This document shows, piece by piece, positions 28,867 through 36,748 of a stretch of 64,000 nucleotides of DNA (the first letter of the stretch is position 1; every line of letters starts with the position of its first letter). The notes below the pieces were generated by a model. The model saw only the letters and a list, made by a program, of their open reading frames with translations. It was not told the origin of the DNA and ran no database searches. Made by a program: the position numbers and the translations under genes. Source of the stretch: Saprospiraceae bacterium (GTDB lineage: Bacteria; Bacteroidota; Bacteroidia; Chitinophagales; Saprospiraceae); assembly GCA_020629035.1 (NCBI GenBank), contig JAHDEC010000005.1, positions 62,001-126,000 of the forward strand, read 5' to 3'.

Positions 28867-29799
28867 TTAAAATACAAATTCGCTATCCGCTGATTTAGCT
28901 GGGTCAAAATACTTTGGTCTTTTACCCATTCTAATAAAGCCAGTGATTTGAATTTTTTCACCTACCATTGGCTGAGTGCCTGTGGGCATTCTATTCTTTA
29001 TATAGAGGTTTGTTAAATTCACTTCATAAGCTGCAGCAATGGCTTCCATTGATTCTCCTTCTTTTACGAAATGAATATCGCCATAACGTTGCTTCCTAAA
29101 CCTAGTATCAAATTGGTTTTCCGTTTCCTTTAAAGTAAAAGCTGGTGGAGGGGTTGATTCCTCCACCTGTTCAGTTATCATTTCGGTTTCTGTGGAAATT
29201 GAACTACGTCGTTTAGTAGGTTCTTCTTTGTCCAGATAAACTAATTCACCATTTCTGATAATTATAGGATCATCAAAAATGTGTAATTGATAATCTTCAA
29301 TAATCTGAATTAATTTTTCTGCATATTTTTTATCGGTGGCATAGCCAGACCTTAAGAGGCCGTATGCCCAAGATTTATAATCAGTTCGAGGAATATCAAA
29401 TAGTAAACCGTATCGATATTCTTTTTTAGGGTCCATTAAAAAATCAGTGTGTGCTCGGTAAGAGGTTTTTGCTGACCTGTATGATCTGAAGCAACTTTTC
29501 TTATGATTTCCGTTTTTGTCGTACTCATCATCAAATAAATCATAAGTTCCTCCTTCCCACTGTGAACCACACTTTACACCAAAGTGATTATTTGCTGTCA
29601 CAGCCAGTTTACTTCTTCCCCAATTGGACTCTAACATTCCTTGAGCCAACTTTATACTGGCAGGAATATTACTTCTTTCCATCTCTTCTATAGCAGTAGC
29701 TGAGTATTCATCTATATATTTATAGATAAAATCTTTGTTAGTGGTGGAACCAAAAACAAAAAAAACCATTAAATAGAATATAGATAGATTGCTACTCAT
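28867..29799 (-). CDS. Glucosaminidase domain protein with LysM (peptidoglycan hydrolase)
   Basis: A 310-residue exported cell-wall hydrolase. After a hydrophobic N-terminus there is a glucosaminidase (FlgJ/LytG-like) domain with the catalytic Glu in SIKLAQGMLESNWGRSKLA and the conserved NNHFGVKC, extending to about residue 165. A Ser/Thr/Glu-rich linker follows, then one LysM domain (about 235-285, HFVKEGESMEAIAAAYEV). It would cleave the glycan strand between GlcNAc and MurNAc. Divergent from the DUF937 gene across an AT-rich 95-bp gap. Confidence 0.88.
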   Translation of the reverse strand: MSSNLSIFYLMVFFVFGSTTNKDFIYKYIDEYSATAIEEMERSNIPASIKLAQGMLESNWGRSKLAVTANNHFGVKCGSQWEGGTYDLFDDEYDKNGNHKKSCFRSYRSAKTSYRAHTDFLMDPKKEYRYGLLFDIPRTDYKSWAYGLLRSGYATDKKYAEKLIQIIEDYQLHIFDDPIIIRNGELVYLDKEEPTKRRSSISTETEMITEQVEESTPPPAFTLKETENQFDTRFRKQRYGDIHFVKEGESMEAIAAAYEVNLTNLYIKNRMPTGTQPMVGEKIQITGFIRMGKRPKYFDPAKSADSEFVF

Positions 29800-29822
29800 A
29801 GCTTAAATAGTAATTAACACAA

Positions 29823-29848
29823 ACATATTAAATATTTTTATAATATGT
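29823..29848. promoter_or_regulatory. Inverted repeat in the divergent glucosaminidase/DUF937 promoter region
   Basis: ACATATTA and TAATATGT form a perfect 8-bp inverted repeat with a 10-nt spacer, centred between two divergent genes. It could be an operator, but the region is extremely AT-rich and chance is a real possibility. Confidence 0.25.
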
Positions 29849-29894
29849 AACTTTTTATAAATGTTTTTTTTATAACATCAATCAAATAATTTAA

Positions 29895-30506
29895 ATGACA
29901 AACTTTATGGACCTGTTACAAGGTCAACTTACAGACTCTGTTTTAGATAATTTAGGTAAACAATTTGGTGGAGCTCCGAAAGAGCAAACAGCGACTGCCG
30001 CTAACTTAGCTATGTCTACATTAATGAATGCCTTAGCCAACAATACTAAAAGCCAATCCTCATTAGATGGCTTACTAGGTGCCTTATCCAATGATCATGA
30101 CGGTAGTGCTTTAGACAATATTTCTGATTTATTATCTGGTAACAGTTCTGGTAGATCTTCTGATGGCATGGGAATCCTGAGTCACTTGCTTGGTGGAAAC
30201 AATATATTTAATGTAGTCGAAATGTTATCGAAATCAAGTGGAATGAACAGAAACAATTCCATGAACATGCTTATGAAAATGGCTCCGGTGGTTTTAAATG
30301 TTTTAGGAAAACAAAAAAGACAACAAAACTTAGATGCTCCCGGTTTAGCTCAGTTTCTGCAAGGGTCAGTCCAACAACAGAGTCAACAACACGCCCAATC
30401 TCAGAGTCTAATCACTCGAATCCTAGATAAAGATGGTGATGGAAGCGCTATGGACGAAATCGCTTCAATGGGAATGAAGATGCTTGGTAATATGTTTAGA
30501 AAGTAA
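29895..30506 (+). CDS. DUF937 domain protein
   Basis: A 203-residue soluble, Gly/Ser/Gln/Asn-rich protein with the DUF937 pattern: an N-terminal MDLLQGQLTDSVLDNLGKQFG helix followed by repeated low-complexity helices (SSLDGLLGALSND, MGILSHLLGG) and a C-terminal helix ending MLGNMFRK. The sequence DKDGDGSAMDEIASM resembles a single EF-hand-like loop. The family (YidB-like) has no settled function. A strong hairpin follows the stop. Confidence 0.8.
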   Translation: MTNFMDLLQGQLTDSVLDNLGKQFGGAPKEQTATAANLAMSTLMNALANNTKSQSSLDGLLGALSNDHDGSALDNISDLLSGNSSGRSSDGMGILSHLLGGNNIFNVVEMLSKSSGMNRNNSMNMLMKMAPVVLNVLGKQKRQQNLDAPGLAQFLQGSVQQQSQQHAQSQSLITRILDKDGDGSAMDEIASMGMKMLGNMFRK

Positions 30507-30514
30507 ATCTTTAC

Positions 30515-30550
30515 ATAGAAAAGGTCTTCGATGGGAGACCTTTTCTATCT
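30515..30550 (+). terminator. Hairpin terminator after the DUF937 gene
   Basis: Perfect 13-bp stem ATAGAAAAGGTCT / AGACCTTTTCTAT with an 8-nt loop, 8 bp after the stop codon. The T-run is contained in the stem rather than after it, so strength is uncertain. Its presence argues against a start at 30531 for the next gene. Confidence 0.7.
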
Positions 30551-30611
30551 TATTTATCATCTTGTCGTGTTTACTTATGCTTTATCAGTCAACAAGCTTT
30601 ATTTTTATTTA

Positions 30612-31601
30612 ATGAAGAAATGTATTTTACTCCTTTGCTCGATTGTCTGTTTATTGTGCGCATGTAATTCAGATACAAAACCAGAGACAAATAATCAAGC
30701 TTCTAATGACCTGGGATTATCAAAACTAATCAAGCAAAACCCTGATGATCCTAGTTTACTAATAGATAGATCAGCTGTTTATGCAAAAGAAGGAGCTTAT
30801 CGTGCGGCTATCGATGATGTGCAACAAGCTATGAACTTAGATTCTAATAATGTTAGCTACTATCATATACTTTCTAATTATTACATGGATTATTTAAAAT
30901 CACGAGAGGCAATAGAAATCCTAAATAAAGCCAATGAAAAATTTCCAGATGACATAACCACCCTGTTAAAGCTATCTGAAAATCATCTGATTCTGAAAAA
31001 TTACGAACAATCCATGTTAGCAGCTAACAAAGTGCTAAACATAGATCCGCAACATCCAGAAGGATTTTTTATGTTAGGTATGAATTTTAGAGATGCAGGA
31101 GACACTAATCGAGCTATTAATTCATTTCAAGAAGCAACAGAAATAGAACCTGATTTATATGACGCCTGGATTATACTTGGTCAATTATATGAAGATCTTG
31201 GAAAAGATATCGCACTTAAATATTACGAAAGCGCCATTGAAATAGATCCAAAAAATGTTAATGGATGGCATTCAAAGGCATTTTATTTACAGAATAATAA
31301 TCAAGTAGACGAAGCACTAGAAATTTATAGGCAAATAAATTTAATAGACAAACAATTTCCTCAAGCTTATCTCAATGCAGGGATTTTGTATTTAGAAAAA
31401 GATTCATTAGAACAAGCTTATGACCAGTTTAATATATTAGTAAACACCAACCCTATCAATTATTATGGCTTCTATTATCGAGGAATCACTAACGAACTGA
31501 TGAATCGTATTGACCTCGCTAAAGAAGATTATGAGACCTGTTTGAGAATTCAGCCTGCATTTACAAAAGCACAAGCAGCATTAAATGCGCTGAATAGTTA
31601 A
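30612..31601 (+). CDS. TPR-repeat lipoprotein
   Basis: The start is at the ATG at 30612, which gives a lipoprotein signal (MKKCILLLCSIVCLLCACNSD, lipobox LCAC). A longer reading from 30531 would begin inside the upstream terminator. The 329-residue product is an array of about eight tetratricopeptide repeats, with typical units such as PEGFFMLGMNFRDAGDTNRA and DAWIILGQLYEDLG. It is a protein-interaction scaffold anchored in the periplasm or outer membrane. The partner is unknown. Monocistronic by context. Confidence 0.83.
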   Translation: MKKCILLLCSIVCLLCACNSDTKPETNNQASNDLGLSKLIKQNPDDPSLLIDRSAVYAKEGAYRAAIDDVQQAMNLDSNNVSYYHILSNYYMDYLKSREAIEILNKANEKFPDDITTLLKLSENHLILKNYEQSMLAANKVLNIDPQHPEGFFMLGMNFRDAGDTNRAINSFQEATEIEPDLYDAWIILGQLYEDLGKDIALKYYESAIEIDPKNVNGWHSKAFYLQNNNQVDEALEIYRQINLIDKQFPQAYLNAGILYLEKDSLEQAYDQFNILVNTNPINYYGFYYRGITNELMNRIDLAKEDYETCLRIQPAFTKAQAALNALNS

Positions 31602-31663
31602 TGTCTATTCAAGATTGAAAATCATCTTTATCTTTATCATTCAAATAAAATAAATATAGAATT

Positions 31664-31864
31664 ATGGCAGTAATGAAAGTTATCGAAGTTTTAAGCAATT
31701 CCACTAAAAGTTGGGAAGATGCAACAGCTAAAGGAGTAGCAAGAGCTTCAAAGTCTGTAAAAAATGTAAAATCGGCGTTTGTACAAAGCCAAAGCGTGGT
31801 TTGCAAAAACGGTAAAGTAACAGAATACCGTGTAAACTTAAAAATTAGTTTCGAAGTCAAATAA
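31664..31864 (+). CDS. Dodecin family protein
   Basis: A 66-residue protein of the dodecin family, small beta-alpha-beta-beta proteins that assemble as dodecamers and bind flavin or CoA. It shows MAVMKVIEVLSNSTKSWEDA, the helix KGVARASKSVKNVKS, NGKVTEYRVNLKISFEV and normal length. Aligned with classical bacterial dodecins, the Trp that stacks on the flavin is a Ser and the conserved Gln before the last strand is an Arg, so flavin binding is doubtful. A strong terminator follows 18 bp after the stop; the gene is probably transcribed alone. Confidence 0.9.
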   Translation: MAVMKVIEVLSNSTKSWEDATAKGVARASKSVKNVKSAFVQSQSVVCKNGKVTEYRVNLKISFEVK

Positions 31865-31881
31865 ATTTGACTTATTTATAG

Positions 31882-31919
31882 AAAAAAGAGCTTATTGTTA
31901 AAATAAGCTCTTTTTTTTT
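31882..31919 (+). terminator. Rho-independent terminator after the dodecin gene
   Basis: Stem GAGCTTATT / AATAAGCTC with a 5-nt loop, flanked by A6 and T9 runs that extend the stem. It could work in both directions. Confidence 0.9.
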
Positions 31920-32194
31920 GCGCTAAACTTGAAATATTTTAACAATTCCCCAATCTACCCAAATTCAGTTAAGAAAAAATTATCATGTATTATGGTGTGA
32001 ACCTTAAGTCATTAGGAAAGAACATAATAAAAGAAATAATATATTTACCTTAATTTCAATAAGTAATACATGAAAAATATTTCTATATGATTGAAATTTT
32101 TATTTGTTTTTTTTCAAATAATAGTAGATTTATTAGAATCTAATTTCATTATATTTGGCATCGAAACGTTATCCCTACTAACAGTAAAGAACGT
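31920..32194. other. Intergenic stretch before the TPR gene
   Basis: With the terminator before it, this makes a 330-bp gap without a gene. It is very AT-rich. Apart from a TAnnTTTG box at 32150-32157 I see no open frame, RNA-like structure or repeat. Confidence 0.5.
32150..32157 (+). promoter_or_regulatory. Candidate -7 box upstream of the TPR gene at 32195
   Basis: TATATTTG matches TAnnTTTG, 37 bp before the ATG. No clear -33 TTG. Pattern match only. Confidence 0.3.
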
Positions 32195-33616
32195 ATGAAC
32201 CAAAGGACTAAACCCAACAATCTAATTGTTAGTCTTGTTTCTCAGTTTGAACACAATTACTCTAACGGTAATTTAGAATTTATATCCGAGAAGAACCTGA
32301 CTGAATTGATTCATTACTATGAATCAGAATTGATGTATAGAAAAGCTATTGAGGTTATCAATATCGCTATCCAACAATACAATTATAACGCGGATTTTTT
32401 AGTTGCAAAAGCACGAATCCACCTGAAAATGGCTGATTTTTCTCAAGCATTCCACTACCTAGAGAAAGCTGAGAAAATTGCACCATTTGATACAGATATA
32501 CAAATTTTAAAAGCTAAAGTTCTTGCCTCTACTGAAGAGTCTGATCAAGCTTTATCCATCATTGAAGATTTAAAACTTTCTTGCAGCAACTGGGAGTTAG
32601 TTGAAGTATATCTTTGTGAAGCTTTCATTCACGAAACGCTTCATGATTTTGATTCAATGTATTTTTCATTGACTCATGCCTTAAGAAAAGATACCAAAAA
32701 CGAGGAAGCCCTAGAAAGAATTTGGTTAGCTGTAGAGCTATCAAAAAGATACATTGATAGTATAAGATTACATGACCAATTATTAAATAAGAATCCTTAT
32801 TCACACTTAGCATGGTTTAATTTAGGTCATGCTTATGCTTGTATTGGAGAATACGAACATGCCATCGACGCACTAGAATATTCATTTATTGTGGACCACG
32901 AGTTCAATAATGGATATATGGATTGTGCCGATATCTGCATGCAAATATCTAAATACAAAAAAGCACTAGAGGTATTCTTAGAAGCAGAGAAAATCTTTGG
33001 TTTTGACGAAGAGCTTTCTTTGAAAATTGCAGAGTGCCAATATTTATTAGATGATACAAGTTCAGCTAAAGTTAATTTGCTGAAATCCATTAAAATGGAT
33101 CCTTATAGTGATGAGGCTTATCACATTTTAGCAAAATGCTATGCTAAGGAAGAAAAATGGAATCATGCTATTAAGGCATTTCACAAAGCCATTGCCATCG
33201 ATGATGGAATCGAAGAATATTACCTAGGTATAGGTCAGGCTTATCATCAGTTAGGTTCTTTTGACAAAGCCGAACAGCTGCTCAAGGTTGCTACACAAAT
33301 AGCACCTGAAGAAAGTCAATACTGGACTGGCTACCTTTCTTTTTTGATTAAAACACGTCAAATTGAAAAAGCGCTAGACGTAATAGAAAATGAAGCAGCT
33401 GATGCTACATTTGGAGCAGATATTCTTTATTGTCAATTTGTGGCCCTTCACCTAACTGGGTCTTTTGATCACGCGGTTAAAGTTTTAGAGGAAGCTTTAA
33501 TGGAAGATATCGATCAGCACTCATTGATTTTCGAATTAGAGCCTGAATTAAAACTGAACAAACAAATTAATTCTATCATCAACTACTATATGATCGAGTT
33601 GATGGACACAGAATAA
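32195..33616 (+). CDS. Cytoplasmic TPR-repeat protein
   Basis: A 473-residue protein without signal peptide, built from about eleven TPR units (for example HLAWFNLGHAYACIGEYEHA and EEYYLGIGQAYHQLGSFDKA). There is no catalytic domain. This is a protein-interaction scaffold of unknown partner. The N-terminal 40 residues (KPNNLIVSLVSQFEHNY) are a non-TPR cap. It is flanked by a terminator after 33671, and probably transcribed alone. Confidence 0.85.
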   Translation: MNQRTKPNNLIVSLVSQFEHNYSNGNLEFISEKNLTELIHYYESELMYRKAIEVINIAIQQYNYNADFLVAKARIHLKMADFSQAFHYLEKAEKIAPFDTDIQILKAKVLASTEESDQALSIIEDLKLSCSNWELVEVYLCEAFIHETLHDFDSMYFSLTHALRKDTKNEEALERIWLAVELSKRYIDSIRLHDQLLNKNPYSHLAWFNLGHAYACIGEYEHAIDALEYSFIVDHEFNNGYMDCADICMQISKYKKALEVFLEAEKIFGFDEELSLKIAECQYLLDDTSSAKVNLLKSIKMDPYSDEAYHILAKCYAKEEKWNHAIKAFHKAIAIDDGIEEYYLGIGQAYHQLGSFDKAEQLLKVATQIAPEESQYWTGYLSFLIKTRQIEKALDVIENEAADATFGADILYCQFVALHLTGSFDHAVKVLEEALMEDIDQHSLIFELEPELKLNKQINSIINYYMIELMDTE

Positions 33617-33670
33617 TAGGATATAATCTGGACATTGAAGGTCCAGGCATACTCAATCTCAATAATCTCA

Positions 33671-33705
33671 TGAGCAATGTAATTCTACATTGCTCATTTT
33701 TTTTT
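33671..33705 (+). terminator. Rho-independent terminator after the TPR gene
   Basis: Perfect 11-bp stem TGAGCAATGTA / TACATTGCTCA, 4-nt loop ATTC, then nine T residues. Textbook form. Confidence 0.93.
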
Positions 33706-33839
33706 GTCCGTTTATCTAACTAATCAAATCGTTGGTAGAGAAAAAAGATGTTTTCTTCTGTTGACTGTAACTTCTTGCCCACCAGAATAGTATTCTCATC
33801 AAACGACACTAACAAACATTATTTATCATCAAAAATTAA

Positions 33840-34178
33840 ATGACTATGAATTTTCAAAAAAATGTATTGAGCGTATTATTAGTATTATTAGTTTCAGTTT
33901 CTACGATGACAGCAAGTTCAGACCCTAAAGTTGCACCATCTTGGAAATCACAAATTGCAAACTATTTAGCAGATTTAAATCTTAATGAGCACACAGACAT
34001 TAAATCGGTAAAAATCGATTTTATCATTATAGATGGAGGAGAAATAGTAGTGCTTTCTACTAGTGAAAAGGCATTGGAAACCACTATTAAAGAAAGACTA
34101 AACTATAAAGTTATTGCTGAAGATACATTTGAAAAATATACCAAGTATACACTTCCTATCGTATTTGATATGAAATAA
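33840..34178 (+). CDS. Small exported hypothetical protein
   Basis: A 112-residue protein with a signal peptide of about 25 residues (MTMNFQKNVLSVLLVLLVSVSTMTASS; the ATG at 33846 is an alternative start). The mature part, about 85 residues, has a helix (WKSQIANYLADLNL) followed by three predicted strands, one with IKSVKIDFIIIDGGEIVVLST. No cysteine and no known motif. I do not recognise the family. It is bracketed by terminators, so it is a single transcription unit. Confidence 0.65.
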   Translation: MTMNFQKNVLSVLLVLLVSVSTMTASSDPKVAPSWKSQIANYLADLNLNEHTDIKSVKIDFIIIDGGEIVVLSTSEKALETTIKERLNYKVIAEDTFEKYTKYTLPIVFDMK

Positions 34179-34206
34179 TACTTTCGAAATAACAGACACC
34201 CAATTA

Positions 34207-34241
34207 AACCTGGTCATCATTCATTGATCAGGTTTTTTTTT
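34207..34241 (+). terminator. Rho-independent terminator after the small exported protein gene
   Basis: Stem AACCTGGTCA / TGATCAGGTT (one G-U pair), 8-nt loop, T-run. Its end touches the glyS stop codon of the converging gene. Confidence 0.85.
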
Positions 34242-35775
34242 ATTCAAAAAGTGAATGCATGCTACACTTTTCAACAACAATGCCCCGCACTTCTTCCATT
34301 TTTATCCTTTGCTGATCTAGACTATCTCTTTCTCTAATGGTTACGGTATTATCCTCTAGTGTTTGGTGATCCACCGTAATACAAAATGGGGTACCGATTG
34401 CGTCTTGTCTTCTATATCTTTTTCCAATGGCGTCCTTCTCATCATACTGCGCATTCACATCAAATTTGACCTGATTGTATAAGTCTTTTGATGCTTTTAC
34501 AAGTGCTTCGTTATTTTTTAACAAAGGTAAAATAGCGCATTTTACAGGGGCCAATGCTGGGTGAAATTTCATGACAGTTCTCGTACTTGTACCGCCTTTT
34601 GCGTCAGGTACTTCTTCCTCCTGTAAGGCTAGGCTCACCTGTGCTAAAAACATACGATCACATCCTATAGATGTTTCTACTACATAAGGCACGTAGTTTT
34701 CATTTAACTCCGGGTCAAAATATTGTAATTTTTTTCCAGACAATTCTTGGTGCTGATTTAAATCAAAATCTGTTCTAGAATGTATTCCTTCTAATTCTCT
34801 AAATCCAAAAGGAAATTCAAATTCTATATCTGATGCAGCATTTGCATAATGAGCTAATTTTTCATGGTCGTGAAACCTTAATTTATTTTCAGGAACACCT
34901 AAGGCTTTATGCCAGTTTAATCGAGTAGCTTTCCATTGCTCATACCATTCCATTTCTGTGCCCGGTCTAACAAAAAACTGCATCTCCATTTGTTCGAATT
35001 CTTTCATTCTGAATATAAATTGTCTAGCCACAATCTCATTTCGAAATGCTTTCCCTATCTGAGCAATCCCAAAAGGTACTTTTTGTCTAGAAGTTTTCTG
35101 AACATTCAAAAAGTTGACAAAAATTCCTTGAGCTGTTTCTGGCCTTAAATACAATTTGCCTTCTTCCCCAGATATGTTTCCTAACTGGGTAGAAAACATC
35201 AAATTAAACTGCCTAACATCTGTCCAGTTCTTCGATCCACTAGCTGGGCAAGCAATTTCTAATTCCTCAATTAAAGCCTTTACATCTTCTAGGTTTTCAT
35301 CCGTAAGGCTTTGATTCATTCTCCCTAGAATTCCATCTATTTTTTGTTGTCGATCGATAATTCGTTGATTCGTAGCACGAAATTGACCCTCATCAAAATC
35401 ATCACCAAAACGCTTCCTTGCTTTTTCTACGTCCTTTCTAATTTTATTATCAATCTTCTCACAATATCCTTCAATTAATTGATCAGCACGATATCTCTTC
35501 TTCGAATCTTTGTTATCTATTAACGGATCATTAAACGCATCGACATGTCCTGAAGCCTTCCAAACCTTCGGATGCATAAAGATGGAGGCGTCTAAACCTA
35601 CTATATTTTCATGCATTTGAACCATACTTTTCCACCAGTATGATTTTATATTATTCTTTAACTCTACACCATAAGGTCCATAATCATAGGTAGCTGCTAA
35701 GCCATCATATATTTCACTTGACTGGTAAATAAAAGCATATTCCTTACAATGAGCGATTACATTCTTAAAATCCAT
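34240..35775 (-). CDS. glyS: Glycine--tRNA ligase (alpha2 type)
   Basis: Charges tRNA-Gly. The 511-residue protein is the single-chain eukaryote-like class II enzyme, not the alpha/beta bacterial form. It has class II motifs: motif 2-like region FGIAQIGKAFRNE and motif 3 in VVETSIGCDRMFLA, the early YDYGPYGVELKNN block, and a C-terminal anticodon-binding domain beginning near FHPALAPVKCAILPL. Length is normal for the family. Single gene, convergent with the small exported protein. Confidence 0.96.
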   Translation of the reverse strand: MDFKNVIAHCKEYAFIYQSSEIYDGLAATYDYGPYGVELKNNIKSYWWKSMVQMHENIVGLDASIFMHPKVWKASGHVDAFNDPLIDNKDSKKRYRADQLIEGYCEKIDNKIRKDVEKARKRFGDDFDEGQFRATNQRIIDRQQKIDGILGRMNQSLTDENLEDVKALIEELEIACPASGSKNWTDVRQFNLMFSTQLGNISGEEGKLYLRPETAQGIFVNFLNVQKTSRQKVPFGIAQIGKAFRNEIVARQFIFRMKEFEQMEMQFFVRPGTEMEWYEQWKATRLNWHKALGVPENKLRFHDHEKLAHYANAASDIEFEFPFGFRELEGIHSRTDFDLNQHQELSGKKLQYFDPELNENYVPYVVETSIGCDRMFLAQVSLALQEEEVPDAKGGTSTRTVMKFHPALAPVKCAILPLLKNNEALVKASKDLYNQVKFDVNAQYDEKDAIGKRYRRQDAIGTPFCITVDHQTLEDNTVTIRERDSLDQQRIKMEEVRGIVVEKCSMHSLFE

Positions 35776-35861
35776 GATCGTTTAAATTATGCCACAAAAA
35801 TACCATTTTTCTTCACAGAGCTATATTCATTTATAGACTCGATAAAGATTGATATTTAAAG

Positions 35862-35869
35862 TAAATTTG
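35862..35869 (+). promoter_or_regulatory. Candidate -7 box of the acyltransferase operon
   Basis: TAAATTTG matches TAnnTTTG exactly, 15 bp before the proposed TTG start at 35885. No clear -33 element. Confidence 0.35.
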
Positions 35870-35884
35870 CAGTTCAAATAATGA

Positions 35885-36748
35885 TTGAAAACTTTGATTG
35901 CAAAATATTCAGTAGACGTCATAAAACCCAATTGGCCAAAGTGGAAAATTAAATTCTTTGATTTCTTTTTGCTAAATTTTTCTTTACTAAAAGTAAAACG
36001 AATCAATCGTTTAATTGAAAACAACATGCCACTGGAAGGTGCACCATTTATCCAAGCTTGTTGCGACGAACTTGAAATAAAAGTGGAAGCTATTAATTGG
36101 GAATCAATCCCCAAAGATGGGCCTTTGACCATTGCAGCAAACCACCCTGGTGGAGCAGATGTAATGGCTTTGATAGCCGCCATAGGTAAACAGCGCGGAG
36201 ACATGTCTGTACTTGCTAATTCATTAGTATGCGTAAATCCAGTAAAGGATATTGTTATACCTGTTGACAAGTTGACTCCAAATAAAAACAAAGTAAACTT
36301 TAATCAAATAGACGATGCCTACGAGACAGGAAGAGCTGTCGTGTTTTTTGCTGCCGGGATGAACTCTAGGCCTGATGAAACAGGTAAACTAGTGGATCGA
36401 AACTGGAGGCCTACTTTTTTGCAGTATGCTATGAAGTATAAAACTCCTGTGGTCCTTATGCATATAAACAAGGGAAATTCGCCACTATTTTTTAAGGTAG
36501 CCAACTTCAGATCGAGATTTAAATCCCTAGCAAAAGTGCCATTGGAAAACATCTTCCAACTACGCGAATTTGTCAAAGCAAAGGGTGATATTAAAGTGCA
36601 ATTTTCTAACCCTGTAGATTACGAGAGCATAAATAATCAACTAGAAGGGACCACAAAAAAGGAGTTTCGGAAACTAGCAGACCAAATGAAAGCGTTTGTC
36701 TATGAGATGAACCCAACGAATGTAAATTTTAAAATCACTGAATCATGA
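35885..36748 (+). CDS. Lysophospholipid acyltransferase-family protein (possible amino-acid-lipid O-acyltransferase)
   Basis: A 287-residue O-acyltransferase of the PlsC type. The catalytic HX4D motif is present as NHPGGADVMAL (residues about 86-92) and the region around VFFAAGMNSRPDETG fits motif III. The first in-frame ATG is too far in, at NNMPLEG, so translation must start at the TTG at 35885, directly after an in-frame TGA; the nearby ATG at 35881 is in another frame and closes quickly. The GNAT N-acyltransferase gene follows with a 4-bp overlap. Such pairs make N-acyl/O-acyl amino-acid lipids (GlsA/GlsB for glycine lipids, OlsA/OlsB for ornithine lipids). That role is inferred from the pair. 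Confidence 0.8.
   Translation: MKTLIAKYSVDVIKPNWPKWKIKFFDFFLLNFSLLKVKRINRLIENNMPLEGAPFIQACCDELEIKVEAINWESIPKDGPLTIAANHPGGADVMALIAAIGKQRGDMSVLANSLVCVNPVKDIVIPVDKLTPNKNKVNFNQIDDAYETGRAVVFFAAGMNSRPDETGKLVDRNWRPTFLQYAMKYKTPVVLMHINKGNSPLFFKVANFRSRFKSLAKVPLENIFQLREFVKAKGDIKVQFSNPVDYESINNQLEGTTKKEFRKLADQMKAFVYEMNPTNVNFKITES

Noticed and set aside
30531-30611. An upstream start for the TPR lipoprotein
   Set aside because: It begins within the DUF937 terminator, and the lipoprotein signal begins only at 30612.
35827-36291. A 154-codon open frame on the minus strand
   Set aside because: It lies almost entirely antisense to the acyltransferase gene, has no plausible domain, and the plus-strand protein has a clear NHPGG motif.
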